DNA of 64,000 bases from NCBI GenBank assembly GCA_964036045.1, contig OZ038385.1, positions 61,475,919 through 61,539,918 of the forward strand. Reading direction: 5' to 3'. The number at the start of each line of letters is the position of its first letter. The stretch's first letter is position 1. The notes beneath the pieces were generated by a model, which ran no database searches, was not told the origin of the DNA, and worked only from the letters and a program-made list of their open reading frames with translations. Source of the stretch: Eutreptiella sp. 'Long Island Sound 2002' (Eukaryota; Euglenozoa; Euglenophyceae; Eutreptiales; Eutreptiaceae). The position numbers were made by a program, and so were the translations under genes. This document shows, in pieces, positions 1-10,757 of this stretch.

Positions 1-1054
1 ACCCTCCCTCCCTGCTCCCCCCCTCTGCTCCCGCTCCCTGGCCCAGCCCTGCCCCTTGTGTGCTCCTTCTCCCTCGTCTCTGATTTACCCGAATAGGTGA
101 GGAGGAAAGAAGAGATGGCGAAGCAATAGCACTACACAAGACACATATATGGGCCAACTCCTTAAAACCGGTTTGTTTTCTCTGTCTTCTGCTCTTTTGG
201 TGCCCTTTGCTACCTTTCATTGAAACGGGCACCCTCAAAATATACACAAAAATGGTATTATACACGAAAAATGAAATTTTTGACCTCAAATACCCCCTCC
301 ATGGGGTTTGAACCCACGCTCTACCATCCTTAGAGTTGTGTTTTTCCTCTAAGCTACGACCTGTCGTCGACAATCTCAGAGAAAACCGTAGTATAATAAA
401 AAATTTGCCCCCCTTCCCAGGCCCCTGGGTCCCTGGCCCTATGTCTGCTTGTCCCCGTCCTCCCTTAACCCCCCCGGCAAACACTTCGTTGAGCAATACG
501 CGAGGCATCCCTCCCACTCCCTCTTCACCTTGCCGCCCCTTGGTGCCCTGGTCCCTGGGCTTGTGGCACGCACGTTGCACTGCACCGGCCTGCGGCCTAT
601 GTCCCTCTACGCCCGCCCTGCCTCCACCTCCCTCCCCTGCCCCTTTCCCCCTCAAACACTACGCAGGACACTGTGCAGGCATGTCGCACGCATGTCGCAG
701 GCACGCACCTGGCCTTTACCGGCGGCGTCATCGGGCCGGTTGGCACCAAGCTGCGGCCGCCCGCCGCTTCCACAGCTCCCGCAGGAGCCGCCGCCGCAGG
801 CAGCCACACCAAATGCCGCGGGGGGCTCGGCCCTGGTAGCCCCTGGCTGCCCCCCGGCCAGGGTTTCACCGTACTCCCCGCGGCGCCTGGTCGCTGGGGG
901 GGATCCATCACAAGAATCTCCAAGACATCGAAAAAAAAATATATATATATATATCCTCCAATCTACACCCCTCTCCCAACTCTAGGTGGCTCCACCACAC
1001 GGCTCCAAGGTACGTGCGAAGGGCACAAGGTGGTGCATACATGTGGTGGAAGGG
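1..1054. other. Non-coding, C-rich stretch
   Basis: No gene can be supported here. The first 60 bases and 400-900 are rich in C and poor in G on the plus strand. The short open frames in this part are Pro/Ala/Arg-rich composition artefacts without any recognisable domain. A short AT run lies near 930-955. The only structured item is the tRNA-like module at 297-366. Confidence 0.6.
297..366 (-). repeat. tRNA-like module (tRNA-derived SINE or tRNA pseudogene)
   Basis: Read on the minus strand this has a good A box (TAGCTTAGAGG), a 5-bp stem with 7-base loop in the anticodon-arm position (319-335), and a T-arm of 5+7+5 bases (301-317) with loop TTCAAAC. The acceptor ends do not pair and the anticodon loop lacks the usual flanking bases, so a working tRNA is unlikely. 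A tRNA-derived SINE head or a decayed tRNA is the better reading. Confidence 0.5.
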
Positions 1055-1480
1055 GCTAAACTCGGTCAAAACGGGCTCAAAATGGGCTAAAAACACTTGT
1101 TTGAGCATCCCAAATGGTCCGGGATCACTTTAGGAAAAACACGTTTTTGACACATTTTTGACCCATTTTTGATCCGAAAATGGCCCATTTTCAAGGCATT
1201 TTGGGGGTTTCCAGGAGCCAAAACCTGTCGCCACGGGCTCAAAATGAGCTGAAACCACTTGTTTGAGCATCATAAATGGTCCAGGATCATTTTTGGAAAA
1301 ACGCATTTTTGACCCATTTTGGACCCATTTTTGGTCCCAAAACGGCTCATTTTCAAGGCATCTTGCGACTTTCCATGTCCCAAAACGCACCACCCCGGGC
1401 TCAAATTGGCCCAAAAACACTTGTTTGAGCATCCAAAGTGGTCTAGGAACAACTTTGGAAAAAATGATTTTTTTTCGCCC
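1055..1480. repeat. 162-bp tandem repeat, about 2.6 copies
   Basis: The anchor CACTTGTTTGAGCATC recurs at 1094, 1256 and 1418, an exact spacing of 162 bases. Around each anchor the same order follows: a 'ggctcaaaatg' block, the anchor, 'tggtc..ggatca', runs of 'tttttgacccattttt', and 'cattttcaaggcat'. The copies have diverged by substitution but kept their length, as in a minisatellite or satellite remnant. The open frames across it are by-products of the repeat. Confidence 0.85.
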
Positions 1481-2145
1481 TGGGGACCCTGGTGGACCCA
1501 CCGTTGGCCCCCACTGTGCGTGGGCTGGCCGGCCCTCTGGCTGCACCAAGTGACCACTGGTACGGGGGTTTACGTGTCTCGTTGGGCGAACCTGAGGGGT
1601 GGAAACCATAAAAAGTGGGGGATTGCGGGTGGACTAGGTGCCCTCGGAATTCGTTTTTGAGCCACGTAGCCCAAAATGCGGCCCGTTCTTGGTTTCGCGG
1701 TGCTGGTGCACATTGCGCAGTTTTTTGGGGCTTTTTGGCGCCTTTTTGGGCCGTTTCTCGGACATATCGTGGAGTTAGAGCGCACCAAAGGTCCCTTAGT
1801 CACGGGAACGTCAGGCTGCACGTGGGATGTAGCAGTTGTTTGCCTTCCTTTGGCTGTTTTGAACCCTTAGTAGGGCTGTTTTGGGCGAAAAATGGCTGTT
1901 TTTCGCCCAAAACAGCGCAGATTTGGGAGGGCACCTCCCGACATGGCGCCATCGCCCCGGGCCGCCACTGGTGAGTTTCTAGCTCAGAATTTGGAGTTAG
2001 CAAGGCGGCAACCTAGGCTCAAAGATGGTAGAATGGGCGAATTATCCGAAGCGTTGGGACGGAGCGATGGCCAAAACAGCAAGGAGACGTGTTGCTTGTT
2101 GTTGCTTGTTGCTTGTTGTTAGCTACATTTAAGGGGAGAGGGGTG
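1481..2145. other. Non-coding stretch, nothing recognised
   Basis: Unique-looking sequence between the 162-bp repeat and the TA microsatellite. It holds a short inverted repeat near 1880-1915 (gggcgaaaaatgg / tttttcgcccaaaac). No coding signal or known element was recognised. Confidence 0.4.
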
Positions 2146-2196
2146 TAGTAATATATATATATATATATATGTACATGTATGTATGTATGTATGTAG

Positions 2197-2290
<94 letters not shown>
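2146..2290. repeat. TA/TG microsatellite
   Basis: Long run of alternating TA with a short GTAT-rich interruption (2170-2200). It abuts the broken 3' end of the minus-strand family-A element. The open frames here translate as alternating Ile and Tyr and are not genes. Confidence 0.95.
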
Positions 2291-2293
<3 letters not shown>

Positions 2294-2305
2294 GTTAAAA
2301 TTTTG

Positions 2306-2372
2306 GGGTAGTGGGGTTCGAACCCAGGACTCCCTCCCTAGAGCACACATGCTTGCCCACTAGGGTACAGTC
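2306..2372 (-). repeat. tRNA-like segment at the end of the family-A 3' region
   Basis: On the minus strand there is an A-box-like CTAGTGGGCAAGC followed by GGGTTCGAACCCC, a good B box with a short T-arm. The same segment occurs on the plus strand at 54100-54168. It probably derives from a tRNA or a tRNA-type SINE that became part of the element. Confidence 0.5.
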
Positions 2373-4735
2373 GAACGCTCTAATGCGGACGGCTATCGCT
2401 GCATAAACCGCGTTTTAGTAAATGTCCTGACCAAGGGCCAGGGCAGAGCAATACTCCCAATGGAGGACACAAATCTCCAGGAGCTGAAAAAAAAGAAAAT
2501 GTAACCAACAGGGAGTGATTCCTGCGGTTTAGCGAAAGGGGTAGCGATTTAACAACTCAAATCGCTAAAAATTGACGAAATCACGCGTGAAATCGTCATT
2601 TTTACACCAAAACTCAAAGTCGCAGACAAGCGCAACGGAAGCGGACTTCAAAAACAAGGTTGCGCCAGCATAAACGGCTTTTGAAAAAGAAGGTATGAGC
2701 CGTAGTTTTTAAAGTTCTAAAGGAAATTTTTGCACAGTTGCATCAAAATGTTTATAAAATTTAGGGAAAAGTATTCAAACTCAACCCACACCACAGAGCA
2801 GGTGGACAACCCACCTCTGAGGTATGCCAGTGTCATCTCACACGCAAGCATTGCGTTCGTGTTCATTGCTTCGTTAAAACGTTAGGGTTGTCAACGCTTT
2901 GTTCGTTCGGGGTTCGGGTGCTCCTCTCTCTTGCTCTGCACAGGTCAAAACAGGAATGAAAGGTATGCGATGCGAATGGAGCGCGCAGCGTGCACGTAGG
3001 GTTAGAATATGCGCTGTGCTCGCGATGCATGTGCCTAATTGAGGCATTCACACGCTGTGGCGCTTTTCCTGTACCCCAATTCATCCTTGTTCTCTCTTCA
3101 CAGGTAAGAAAGGAACGTGTTTGCTCGTGTGTAGCCGTAGCGTTAAGGTAGGGTTGCTTAAAACGCTTAGCCTTGTTTATAACTAGCAATAGGGTTGTTT
3201 TGCGTTCCCTTCACTTCGGCATTCACACGATGCATGGTGAGTAAGGTAGGTAAGCCCAGGAGGAGCTCACCTCCTGTTTGAGTCAGTGTGGTTATGGTCT
3301 CGCCTCCCTTCCCTGCATGCGTGCACACGATGCATTAAAGCCATTCGACAGTAGGCCATGCGCTGTGCACGCGGTATGAACCCTTGCCAGGTTACCCAGG
3401 GCTTCGCCCTACGTTCCATAAGGGAACGGGCGAAGTCTTTAAGCTTGCTTGCTCCAAACTGGGTTCAGGAACAGTGTATTATAGGGCACACTAAGAAGCG
3501 TATTGCATGTGCATTGCGTGTGCATTGCGTGCATTGCGTGTGGATTGGTTCCTCCGTCTTGAACCCAGTCCATTGGCCTCTGTTGTACAGGTGGGAGAGG
3601 TTCGGGGTGATTGGTGCAGTCCCTTTGAGCAGCGCTAAAATATGCTGCGCAGATCCCACAATTAATTGACTGTGCCTCATCCAGGAGTGGCGAGGGCAGT
3701 TCGATTCCATCGACATCCGCGCTGTGCACGCAACAAGAGCACCCCTTCCCTCCAAGCCCTAGCAGGAAAACGTGTTGTGACGTCCCTGTTAGGCCACAGT
3801 TGCTTAGCAGCGCTGTGTTCTCTTGTCTTCTTCACAGGAGCGTCAATAGGACCCGAGACCTCATTGACAGCAACGCCAAGTAGCGTGTGTAGGTGTTAGG
3901 GTCACCAGGCCTGGCAGGAGTTGAGTGCAGGTGATGAGTGCTCACCCTGCCTTCGAAGGCCGGTGCTGGCGTTAGTGAGTGTAGTGTAGTGGTGTCTCCT
4001 GTCCCGCGTGCTTTTCCACGTGGGCAGGGGAGTGCGTTAGCTTTTGGCACTTAGCAAAAAGGGGCGTTTTGTATGCCCTTAGCACACTTGGCCAGCCCTC
4101 CCCTCTAGTAGGTAGGGCTTTTGCCGTCTTTCCCCAAGGATAGGCGCCAGCACAGAAACTGGGCGCCATAGGAGTGGTACTAGTAAATGACTAGGACCTT
4201 CGGTCCGACATCAGCGAAGCCCATTGAGTTGGGAGCCACGACCGGGAGAGAAGTGAGACACACACAGACATACGTAGCACCCTTAGGGGTAAGGTAAACC
4301 CAGTAAGGAAGGGTAGAACCCCATGGGTCTGGACCAGTCAGAGGTCCTAACTGTGGGCTCGCTTGTCCCCAAGGAGGGAAGACACACCTTGCCTCATAAC
4401 ACCTTGCTTGTCATTCCCCCCTGGTGTAGTAAGCCACCGTTCTTCGTTGGCTCCCCAAGGTCATTACATCAGGGCAGTCCCCATGCAACACATGGTCAAC
4501 AAGGCATACACTCGCTGGGTGGCTGCAAACCTGATAAGCGGCCACCTGGTCCACGCTGGAAACCATAGGCATGGGTCTGCAGGGCACAGACAGGGTCAGT
4601 GCAGTGCTCAGTAAGCAGTAGTCTGTGTAAAGCCAATGGCCTTCGGCCAGGGAGTGGTTGTCACTGGGGGCTAATGGTCCTGTCCTGCGATGCTATGCGG
4701 GGCAACTGTGACAACTGCTCTTACACCCATACACA
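2306..4735 (-). repeat. Long 3' untranslated region of family-A Ty3/gypsy element
   Basis: This follows the family-A pol stop (4813) on the minus strand. It is the inverted, diverged counterpart of 51651-54170: both start TGTAAGAGCAGTTG, share the block around 'ggccttcggccagggag', many blocks between, and the terminal tRNA-like stretch ending CTACCCC. In the plus-strand copy the homologous unit is followed by a polypurine tract and an LTR, so I read it as an unusually long post-pol region and not as the LTR itself. Small open frames inside are not conserved as proteins. The alternative, a very long LTR, is less likely because no copy is seen on the gag side. Confidence 0.65.
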
Positions 4736-4812
4736 GGCACGTCTGCACAAGAGTGCTCACTGCACCTGTGAGGTTAGAACACAGTCAGTAGACCGACACA
4801 GGGGAATTAGTT

Positions 4813-5541
4813 TCACTTTTTACGCTGGGACATAATCTGCGCACGGGTCAGTAGCTGCCCCTCGTTGTTCTCAACGAGGTAGGAGCGGAAGATAGGGTTG
4901 ATACTCCCATCTGGTTGTATGAAGGCTGACATAGGTTCCCAGGTCGCCTCAGATAACCCATAGCCATCCCACAGGGTTAGAAATTTCCGGCCCTGTTTAT
5001 ACTCGTGGCGAGCAATACCTGCAACCACCTAGTAACCATCACCTGCCATCTCTTTGGCAGTCATCTCTTCGAGTTCGTCTGCCTCCTCTGGACTGGCAGC
5101 GTTCTCTAGGTCGATACGCTCGACCTCACTTTCGCTGAGGCGCCACTCATCCCAGGACAGATTGTCAGGGGAGTGATAGTGCCTCAACTGTTTAGGTGCA
5201 CACAGCAGTTCACCACCTAGGTCTGGACTGCACCTGACATGAACCCTGGATCCATATATCCTGATGATACGATAGGGTTCAAAATAAGGGTCCTGTAGGC
5301 AGTTACGTGGCCAGGAGGGTAGGCGTGAACGGTGAACCAAAACAAGGTCACCAACCTTGAAGCTGGCAGGTCGCCGTAGGCGATTCCGTCGGCTCAGTTC
5401 ACGGTCACGAATGTGTCTCAGGCTAGTCCCAGCCTGGTTAGCCAAAGACTGCTTGTGTTCCAGCCAATCTCCCACAGGGCTCTTGAAGTCCTCAGGAAAG
5501 GGGGTTTTGAAGAACCATGCAGGTCGTCGTCCATGGAACAT
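4813..5541 (-). pseudogene. Family-A pol, integrase C-terminus and chromodomain
   Basis: C-terminal part of a Ty3/gypsy integrase. The region after the catalytic core (RPAWFF, SLANQAGT) leads through an SH3-like 'FKVGDLVLVHRSRLP' segment to a chromodomain-like block, VVAGIARHEY..FLTLWDGY..ATWEP, as in chromoviruses, where it targets integration to chromatin. It is broken: a TAG stop at 5026-5028 splits the frame exactly where the A2 copy (24960-24980) reads Tyr-Tyr-Val-Val, and a frameshift near 5535 separates it from the integrase core upstream. The final open piece ends at 4813 with SQRKK, as in A2 (SQRKRKN). Confidence 0.85.
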
Positions 5542-7335
5542 TTCGGTGGGGGGTGAAATCCGTAGAGGAGCTCCGCTGTGAGTTCATGGTCAGCACTGCC
5601 CAGGGCACTAGGCGTACCCAGTCTTTGGTACGCTCCTGTTTCATCAGGATTCTTACATTTTGCTCCACCACACGGTTCTGTCTCTCACAGAGAGGGTTAG
5701 ACGTGTGGGTATAGGGCACACCTGTGGTTACCTCCACGTTGAAGGCATTTAGCACTCGTTTGTACCGCCCAGTGTCACTGCGGATGCGTACATCCTCATC
5801 AGAGTGCACCTGCACAGGTGCTCCATAGGCCGGTTCGAACCATTGTTCGACCAACATTCTTACAGTCTGCTCACCTGTGATTTTCTTATTGCAAGGGAAC
5901 ACACGGGTGAAGCGAGATAGGCCACAGGTGACCACTAGGCAACTATCATAGCCGCCGAAGCCTGGTAGGCCGTGGATGAAATCCACGTAGAGAAGAGAGT
6001 TAGCACAATAGGGTATGGGTAAGCTGGAGATCAGGCCCCTATCCCTACTGTCGCTCTGCTTGCTGGCATGACAGCCACAAGCATCCGCATTGGTCTGCAT
6101 ACGCGACCTCAGTTCAGTCAGGGTTAGACTAGAGTAGAAACACTCACGGAAGAAGTCCACTGAGCGATTAGCGCCAGTGTGACCAGAACTGAGATGGGAC
6201 CACTGTAGGCACCCATCCAGTCGTGCCTCAGGCACCACAATTCGGTCCTCGTAGAAGAGGTACTGATTGTTTTTATACCACTGGTGCCCGTCAAGGACAC
6301 GGGGTTCGAGACCAGTGCTGAGGGTTTGGAGCATTTCTTTCCACTCTGACTGATAGTCGGTTAGACTCCAACCCTCCAGGATTGGAGCAGTGTGCATGGA
6401 CAGGTCAAGCTGGACATCTATACGCTGGAAAGCCTCTCTGGCGAGCGCCTCAGAGCTCTCACCTATAAGCCCATCAAAGTTGTTGCGCGATATATAGTCA
6501 GACAGTTCATTCTTCATTCCGGGGATATGATGAACTGTCAGCCTGAACTGACTCAGGTAAGTCCACCACCGCTTTAGCTTTGCTTTCTCTGGTGGTGGGC
6601 CCTTCTGAAAAGACTTTACAGGTTCCTGGTCACACAGCCAGACAATAGGGTTAGATCCCAGGAGTCGGGACTGTGACGAAAGCACCAACATACCGGCCAG
6701 GAGTTCCTGGTCATAGGTGCTGTAATTGGAACGCGCCTGGTTCCATTTCCAATTCCAGTGTGCCAGTGGCACCAGTCGCCACTCACTGGTAGGATAGTCA
6801 TGTTTCAACGAACCATCACGGTTCAGTCCACTAGTACGATAATGGCAGTGGGTTAGTTCAGCGGGGTTAAGCTCCTGCCATTGGTAGATCGTACCACCCC
6901 CCCCTACATCACTGGCATCAGTGATCAGGACTATCTCGCCCTTAGGGCGGGGTACCCCCAGGGAGTTGGAGGAGGCAATGTTCTTCTTCAACTCCTGGAA
7001 ACACTCTTCCTCTCTGGCGGTCCACCTCCAGGGAGCAGTTTTCTTGATTAGGTCAGTGAGGGGGGCAGAGGAGTAAGTAAAATTGTGGATGTGACGCCGA
7101 TAGAAATTACAGGAGCCCACAAAACTCCTCACGTCGTGTAGACCCTTCTTAGGGTCATCGCGAATCTGCATGTCTTGTTGGGGCTGCATCTTAGACGCGG
7201 CTGGTTTCCACCAGCCATACCCCACGTCGAAACCCAAATATTCCATCTCCTCTTTCATAAACTCACATTTTTGGAGTTTGATTCGGAGATGGTTTTCTTG
7301 ACACACAATGAAAAATTCACGGAGGAGAAGGACAT
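5492..7335 (-). pseudogene. Family-A pol, end of RT, RNase H and integrase core
   Basis: Reads MCQENHLRIKLQKC (RT thumb), then YLGFDVGYGWWKPAA and the RNase H part (LITDASDVGGGG, with the first catalytic Asp; YDQELLAGMLVLSS with the Glu; WLCDQEPV; HHIPGMKNELSDYISR). The integrase follows: zinc-binding start HLSSGH, and a DDE core with Asp in LLYVDFIHG, Asp in VHSDEDVRIR and Glu in PLCERQNRVVEQ. The zinc finger looks damaged at its Cys pair (CGCHASK). It is the direct continuation of the RT at 11652-12629, cut apart by LINE1, and a frameshift near 5535 ends the frame. It is close to A2 at 19260-24625. Confidence 0.9.
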
Positions 7336-7419
7336 GGTCCTCTTGGGTATTTTTTTTTGAATGTTCTTAACCGCATCAACTTGTTCTGGGGCTGACGTCC
7401 CCCAATGAAAGTATTTGCA

Positions 7420-8699
7420 TCAACATATAAAGATATGTACACGGCTGCTCTGATGGTTTGGGTAGATGAACGCTGATTTACCCTGTGGGGAAGGGGGGGG
7501 GTTCCGGAAGGGGCGGAGGGCTGAAGGGGTCGAGAGGAGGAGACAGAAAATTGCTGGATGGGCGGAAAAAATTCCGGATGTCCCGGGAGGCGTTGGAGTG
7601 GGGGGGGGCAGAGGCAGACGGGCCTGGGTACCTAGTAAGGGTGGGCCTTGAGGGGAGAGGTAGGCGTGTTTGACGGTAGCGTGCCTTGGAGCTTGGGGGT
7701 GGGAGGGGGAGAGCGGTCTTGGCGCGCTTTGGGGGCGCCCAAACGATTGTGGCCTGGTGGGTTTGTGGTGATCGATGGCGTTTTTGTGGTGGCCGTGGGC
7801 GTGAGTGCTGAGGAGGGCGGGGAATGGCTGAGGGGGGGGGGGGCGTGGTGCGGATGCGCGGCTGGACGGGCGTTTGGAATTTTTCGGCGCGCGGCGCGTG
7901 GTTGGTTGTGCTTTGGCTGACGCTGGCTTGGACGGTTTTTTCAAGGCGTGTTTAGGGAGAGGTGGGGGGTGCTGGTATAAGGGGCGGGTCCGAGGGGGCA
8001 TGTGGACGGAGGTACTGAACGCACCGTGCGAAACCGAGAAGGGGTTGAGAGGGTCGGAGGGGTGCGCCCAAAGTATTGGGTCCCAAGGGAAAGGATTCAA
8101 ACACAGCCAATCATGTGCTTGGTGGACAGCCTTGTCCAGGTGCTTTACGCGTTCCTGCAGGGCTAGGCCAAGCATGGCTCTGTGCTCGGCGCGAGTGGAG
8201 CCCGGGATCGGCTTGGAGAGGCAGGACCATAGGGACTTTGGTACCAGAGTTCTCATGAAGTTCCTGCGGTCAGCTTTTGAGGGTCCAGAGAGCCACCAGT
8301 GCAGGACAATGGGGCTGAAAAGGGTTCCCCAGGAGGAGACGTATGCCTGGACGTGCTGGTCCAACGCTTTGCCGAAGGCCAGGAATGATAAGGGTCGAAA
8401 GGACGGTGCTGTCCGCACCTGGAACGGTGGTAGTCGTGGAGCATATTGCTCCACTGGTACCCGTGCACATTGTAGCACCCGGACGCCAGTTTGAAAAACA
8501 GGGACGAAAACCAGGAAGTTTTGTTGTACAGGCTGAAGCTGGGGCCGACCGCTATGTTGCTATGGGAATGCCGCGGCAATAGGTGGCGGAATTGCTGTAC
8601 CTTAAACTTGTGGAGGACAGGCAGGTGGTGTACCGCCACTGAGCCCAGTGGGGGGGGGGGAGGAGGTCCGGGGTAAAAATCAGGCTGTGAGCTGCCCAT
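7420..8699 (-). pseudogene. LINE1 C-terminal region
   Basis: Two overlapping frames (8699-8253 and 8478-7420) continue the LINE1 protein beyond its RNase H. The first reads LPVLHKFKVQQFRHLLPR...WFSSLFFKLASG..HGYQW, like the C-terminal part of RNase H-bearing LINEs before their Cys/His cluster. The second has WLSGPSKADRRNFMRTLVPKS and then a long Pro/Ser/His-rich tail to the poly(A). The frame change near 8450 shows decay. Composition (C-rich on the coding strand) matches LINE2 and the 60-63 kb region. No enzymatic activity is assigned to this part. Confidence 0.6.
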
Positions 8700-9961
8700 T
8701 TAGAAAAATGGTCGCAGATTTCGTTGCCAATAAAATTGGCGTGACCTTTAATCCACATGATGTGGAGGGGGTTGGTAATGAGACGTAGGGCGCTGTGGAC
8801 GGCGACGGTCCATGTGTCGTCTTGGAACGGGCTGGGCCTGCGGACTTGGCATTTCTGGAGGGTGGACACCACCTGTTCGTTGTCAATCAACGAACATACT
8901 TCGTATTGGGAAAGTTCCCTGTGGATCCAGCAAATGGCTGCTACCGCCCCCCAGAACTCCGAACCCAGAGAAGAGGGATGCGGTGAGGATAGGCACAGGA
9001 CTCTGGTTGTACCGTCGGGTAGAAAGGCCGTGATGGCGGCCGCATGGCCGGATTCACCGGAGGAGCCATCAGAATATAGCCACACCTGCTGTAGGCCGGG
9101 GGTCGGCGGCCTGGTTAGTGCCTCCGCGGCATCGTGGCATCCCCACTCGTAGAGAGACTTCTTCTCTAGGTAGTGTTGTGCCTGTAGAGCGAAGAGATGG
9201 CCGTGCTGGCTGATTCCCAGTGCGTGTGCGTTGTGCGGTGGCGCTGGGGGTTCGGGGATGGTCTCTTGAGGGCGGAAAAATTCAGGGACTAGCTGGACGT
9301 GAGAGGGGCGGGAGTAATCCATGACGGCGTGGCATGGCATGTGCATGGTGTAGGACGTGTGGGTATCCACCGAGTAGACCCCGTCGTGGAACGAGACGTT
9401 GGCCCATTTCGAGGTGGCCTCGGTCACTCTTCCTGTGGCCTGTCCTGACTTGAACCTAACGGTTAGCTGGGTACCAGGCGTTAGATCCCGAATAGCAGTG
9501 GGTCTCCACGGGCCTATGCTGTGGAAAGATATGCCAAGGGCATGGATGGAGTCCATAAAAGAGTATTGCACCGGGTCCGAGGCCCTCTGGTTCGAGCTAA
9601 GTAAAGACTGGACGTACAGGGGGCCAACTGACTTTGGGGCAAGGCCGCAAAGGGCCCGTAGTCCATAGTTCACTGTGACAACGTGGACGCTGTGTGGTAG
9701 GAACTGCATTCCCAACCCTCCCTTTGGGCGAGCCGCGAAACGGTCTTCGGGGGAGACTAGACGTGTGATGCTGCGAGACGCAACTCCCGCCCAGATAAGT
9801 GCCTGAAGCTTTTCGAGCTGATTGGGGGAAGGAGAGTGGGTGATTAAGCGGTAGGCGAGTGCTGGGACCAGCTGAGAGTTCGTCAGTCGGACCTTCTCAC
9901 TAAGTTTAAGAGGCAAGGGAGAGAGCCGGGCAAAATAACTCTGGATCTCCGCCTTGAGCAT
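8552..9961 (-). pseudogene. LINE1 RT thumb region and RNase H domain
   Basis: 469 open codons. The N-terminal half (KVRLTNSQLVPALAYRL, LIWAGVASR, PKGGLGM) is the typical LINE region after the RT fingers and palm. The C-terminal half is a type-I RNase H with all four expected acidic positions: Asp in WLYSDGSSGESGHAAA, Glu in SLGSEFWGAVAA, Asp in SLIDNEQVV, and the last Asp in the GHANFIGNEICDHFSK motif. RNase H is found in the I/R1-like branches of LINEs, where it degrades the RNA template. The frame is intact here but the neighbouring segments are shifted relative to it. Confidence 0.85.
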
Positions 9962-10060
9962 GTGAAACAGGCCCTTTGCCTGGTGGCAAGTAAAAAGATA
10001 AACCCCCAGGTATTTATAGCATGTGTGCGGGCGACCCGTTTTTTTGTTGTATGTGTGGAA

Positions 10061-10757
10061 CTACGAGCCCCTGAGTGTCAGAAAATCTTTTTGGGGGGCT
10101 GTGCCATAGGCGTGGACTTCGGTCTTAGACACATTCATGTCCAGTCCCCAGTCCCTGGCTGGCCCATCGAAGTAGTTGAGGCTGTTTTGGACGTAGTTGA
10201 CGTCCTCACTTCTGATCAGGATGTCGTCGATGTAGGCGTGGTGGCTAGTGCGGGCATTTGCCCGGGGGGGGGGGCACAGTGGCAAAAAAATGGTGGAAGA
10301 GGGAGGTAAGATAGAGAATGAAGAGTAGGGGGGAGAGGGGACATCCTTGTCGGAGGCCCCTGGTTTGGAGGTATGCGTGGGGAGTGCGGCCATTGATGAT
10401 GGGGCTGTCTTGCGGGAAGGAGTATAGTTGCTTTATGAGAGAAATTGTGGAAGCAGAAAAACTTGCCCGTTCTAGGACGGTCCAGAGTGTGCCATGAGGC
10501 ACTGAATTAAAGGCTTTATTGAAATCGATGAACAGCGAGTAGCTCTTCTTCGATTTTGCATAAAGGGCTTTGAGGTGATACAGATGAGCAGCGCATTGGT
10601 GGCCGGGAAGGCCACCGTGCTGGATTTCTGAAAGGATGTCGTGTGCAAAAGCCTGAGCGCGCAGGTGTTTGCAGGCAAAAGTGGCCAAGAGTTTGTAAAT
10701 ACAGTTTAAGAGGGCAATAGGACGGTAGTTTGAAGGGGAGAAAGGGTCGCCTTTTTT
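10061..10757 (-). pseudogene. LINE1 reverse transcriptase core
   Basis: Two overlapping minus-strand frames (10688-10245 and 10393-10061) carry LINE RT motifs in order: LLATF/HLRAQAFAH..QHGGLPGHQC, FIDFNKAFNSVPHGTLW (the catalytic palm Asp in DFNKAF), GLRQGCPLSPLLF, then in the second frame AYIDDILI (the catalytic Asp pair) and LDMNVSKTEV. A frameshift near 10270-10300, beside a G run, separates the two motif groups, so no single protein can be made. It joins the upstream piece at 10758. Confidence 0.88.

Noticed and set aside
2129-2363. Open frames of alternating Ile and Tyr on both strands
   Set aside because: They are translations of the TA microsatellite.
2306-4735. Interpretation as a 2.5-kb LTR
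   Set aside because: The plus-strand homologue is followed by a polypurine tract and then a separate LTR-like sequence, so it lies inside the element.
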